Made by a program: the position numbers and the translations under genes
Source of the DNA: DATNNN01 sp035601815
Lineage (GTDB): Bacteria > Pseudomonadota > Alphaproteobacteria > Rhizobiales > Xanthobacteraceae
Length of the DNA: 5,862 nt
Direction of reading: 5' to 3'
NCBI GenBank assembly: GCA_035601815.1
Contig: DATNNN010000120.1
Coordinates: forward strand, 1-5,862
The notes under the pieces: generated by a model
The model's input: only the letters and a program-made list of their open reading frames with translations
Database searches by the model: none
Told to the model about the DNA's origin: nothing
Shown here: positions 5,614 through 5,862 of the stretch, one piece after another
Numbering within the stretch: the first letter of the stretch is position 1
Layout: every line of letters begins with the position of its first letter

Positions 5614-5862
5614 GTGCGTTTGTTGTCCAGTCTGCTTCGGCGTTTCATCCGCCAGGGCACCCTGCGAGTCCGCGACGCCGACGGCGATGTGTATGTATTC
5701 GGCGATCGCTTGCCCGGGCCCGACGTCGCCATCCACCTGCACGATCGCAAGCTCTACACCAAGCTGTTCATCAATCCGGAGCTGTACGCCGCCGAAGCCT
5801 ATATGGACGGCAGCCTGACGCTAGAGGACGGCGCTGCAATCCATGACTTTCTGCTGCTGTTC
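5614..5862 (+). CDS. Cyclopropane-fatty-acid synthase family methyltransferase, N-terminus only (runs off right edge)
   Basis: The GTG at 5614, placed by a strong ribosome site, opens 83 codons that continue to the window edge without a stop. The protein begins MRLLSSLLRRFIRQGTLRVR and carries KLFINPELYAAEAYMDGSLT (50-69) and LEDGAAIHDFLLLF (70-83). These match the N-terminal domain of cyclopropane-fatty-acyl-phospholipid synthases and related SAM-dependent methyltransferases, which modify unsaturated phospholipid acyl chains at the membrane. The catalytic SAM-binding domain lies beyond the window, so cyclopropane synthase activity versus another acyl-chain methyltransferase cannot be decided, and no gene symbol is given. 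It is divergent from pcaIJF across 268 bp, and no functional link is evident. Confidence 0.8.
   Translation, partial: MRLLSSLLRRFIRQGTLRVRDADGDVYVFGDRLPGPDVAIHLHDRKLYTKLFINPELYAAEAYMDGSLTLEDGAAIHDFLLLF

Noticed and set aside
5454..5750. Minus-strand 98-codon frame across the intergenic region and the right-edge gene
   Set aside because: It runs antisense into the CFA-type coding start, has no ribosome site and has no recognisable features.
5556..5846. Plus-strand 96-codon frame overlapping the right-edge gene in another phase
   Set aside because: The GTG frame at 5614 has the strong ribosome site and clear CFA-family motifs; this frame is Arg/Pro-rich shadow.

Overview
The window is GC-rich chromosomal DNA with dense codon bias towards G/C in third positions. 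Gene content and protein wording resemble Alphaproteobacteria of the order Hyphomicrobiales (Bradyrhizobium, Rhodopseudomonas or Xanthobacteraceae-like). That placement is an inference from family resemblance, not a search result. No RNA genes, CRISPR arrays, insertion sequences or prophage genes are visible. The region reads as ordinary metabolic chromosome, and I see no convincing unknown multi-gene system in it.

Layout from left to right. (1) A minus-strand glpD (aerobic, FAD-dependent glycerol-3-phosphate dehydrogenase) runs off the left edge, so only its N-terminal 372 residues are present. (2) A short A/T-richer divergent spacer (about 1148-1266) separates it from (3) a plus-strand stand-alone class I glutamine amidotransferase-like protein (1267-2133). 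(4) That gene converges on a small minus-strand gene for an exported, charged, alanine/proline/glutamine-containing protein of 93 residues (2170-2451), with a modest GC hairpin between the two stops. (5) Upstream of the small gene on the same strand lies a compact catabolic operon, transcribed right to left as pcaI (4497-5345), pcaJ (3714-4487), pcaF (2496-3704). The genes are separated by 9 bp at each junction. (6) A 268-bp divergent intergenic region follows, with a perfect 6-3-6 inverted repeat close to pcaI. (7) The start of a plus-strand cyclopropane-fatty-acid synthase-type methyltransferase (5614 onward, GTG start with a strong Shine-Dalgarno sequence) runs off the right edge.

How the genes work together: PcaI and PcaJ form a two-subunit CoA transferase that would activate 3-oxoadipate with CoA from succinyl-CoA. 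PcaF would then cleave 3-oxoadipyl-CoA to acetyl-CoA and succinyl-CoA, the last two steps of the beta-ketoadipate pathway for aromatic compounds. Upper-pathway genes (ring cleavage, lactonising and decarboxylating enzymes) are not in the window. glpD, the amidotransferase and the CFA-type methyltransferase are separate transcription units with no evident functional tie to the pca operon. The small exported protein may be co-transcribed with pcaF by read-through.
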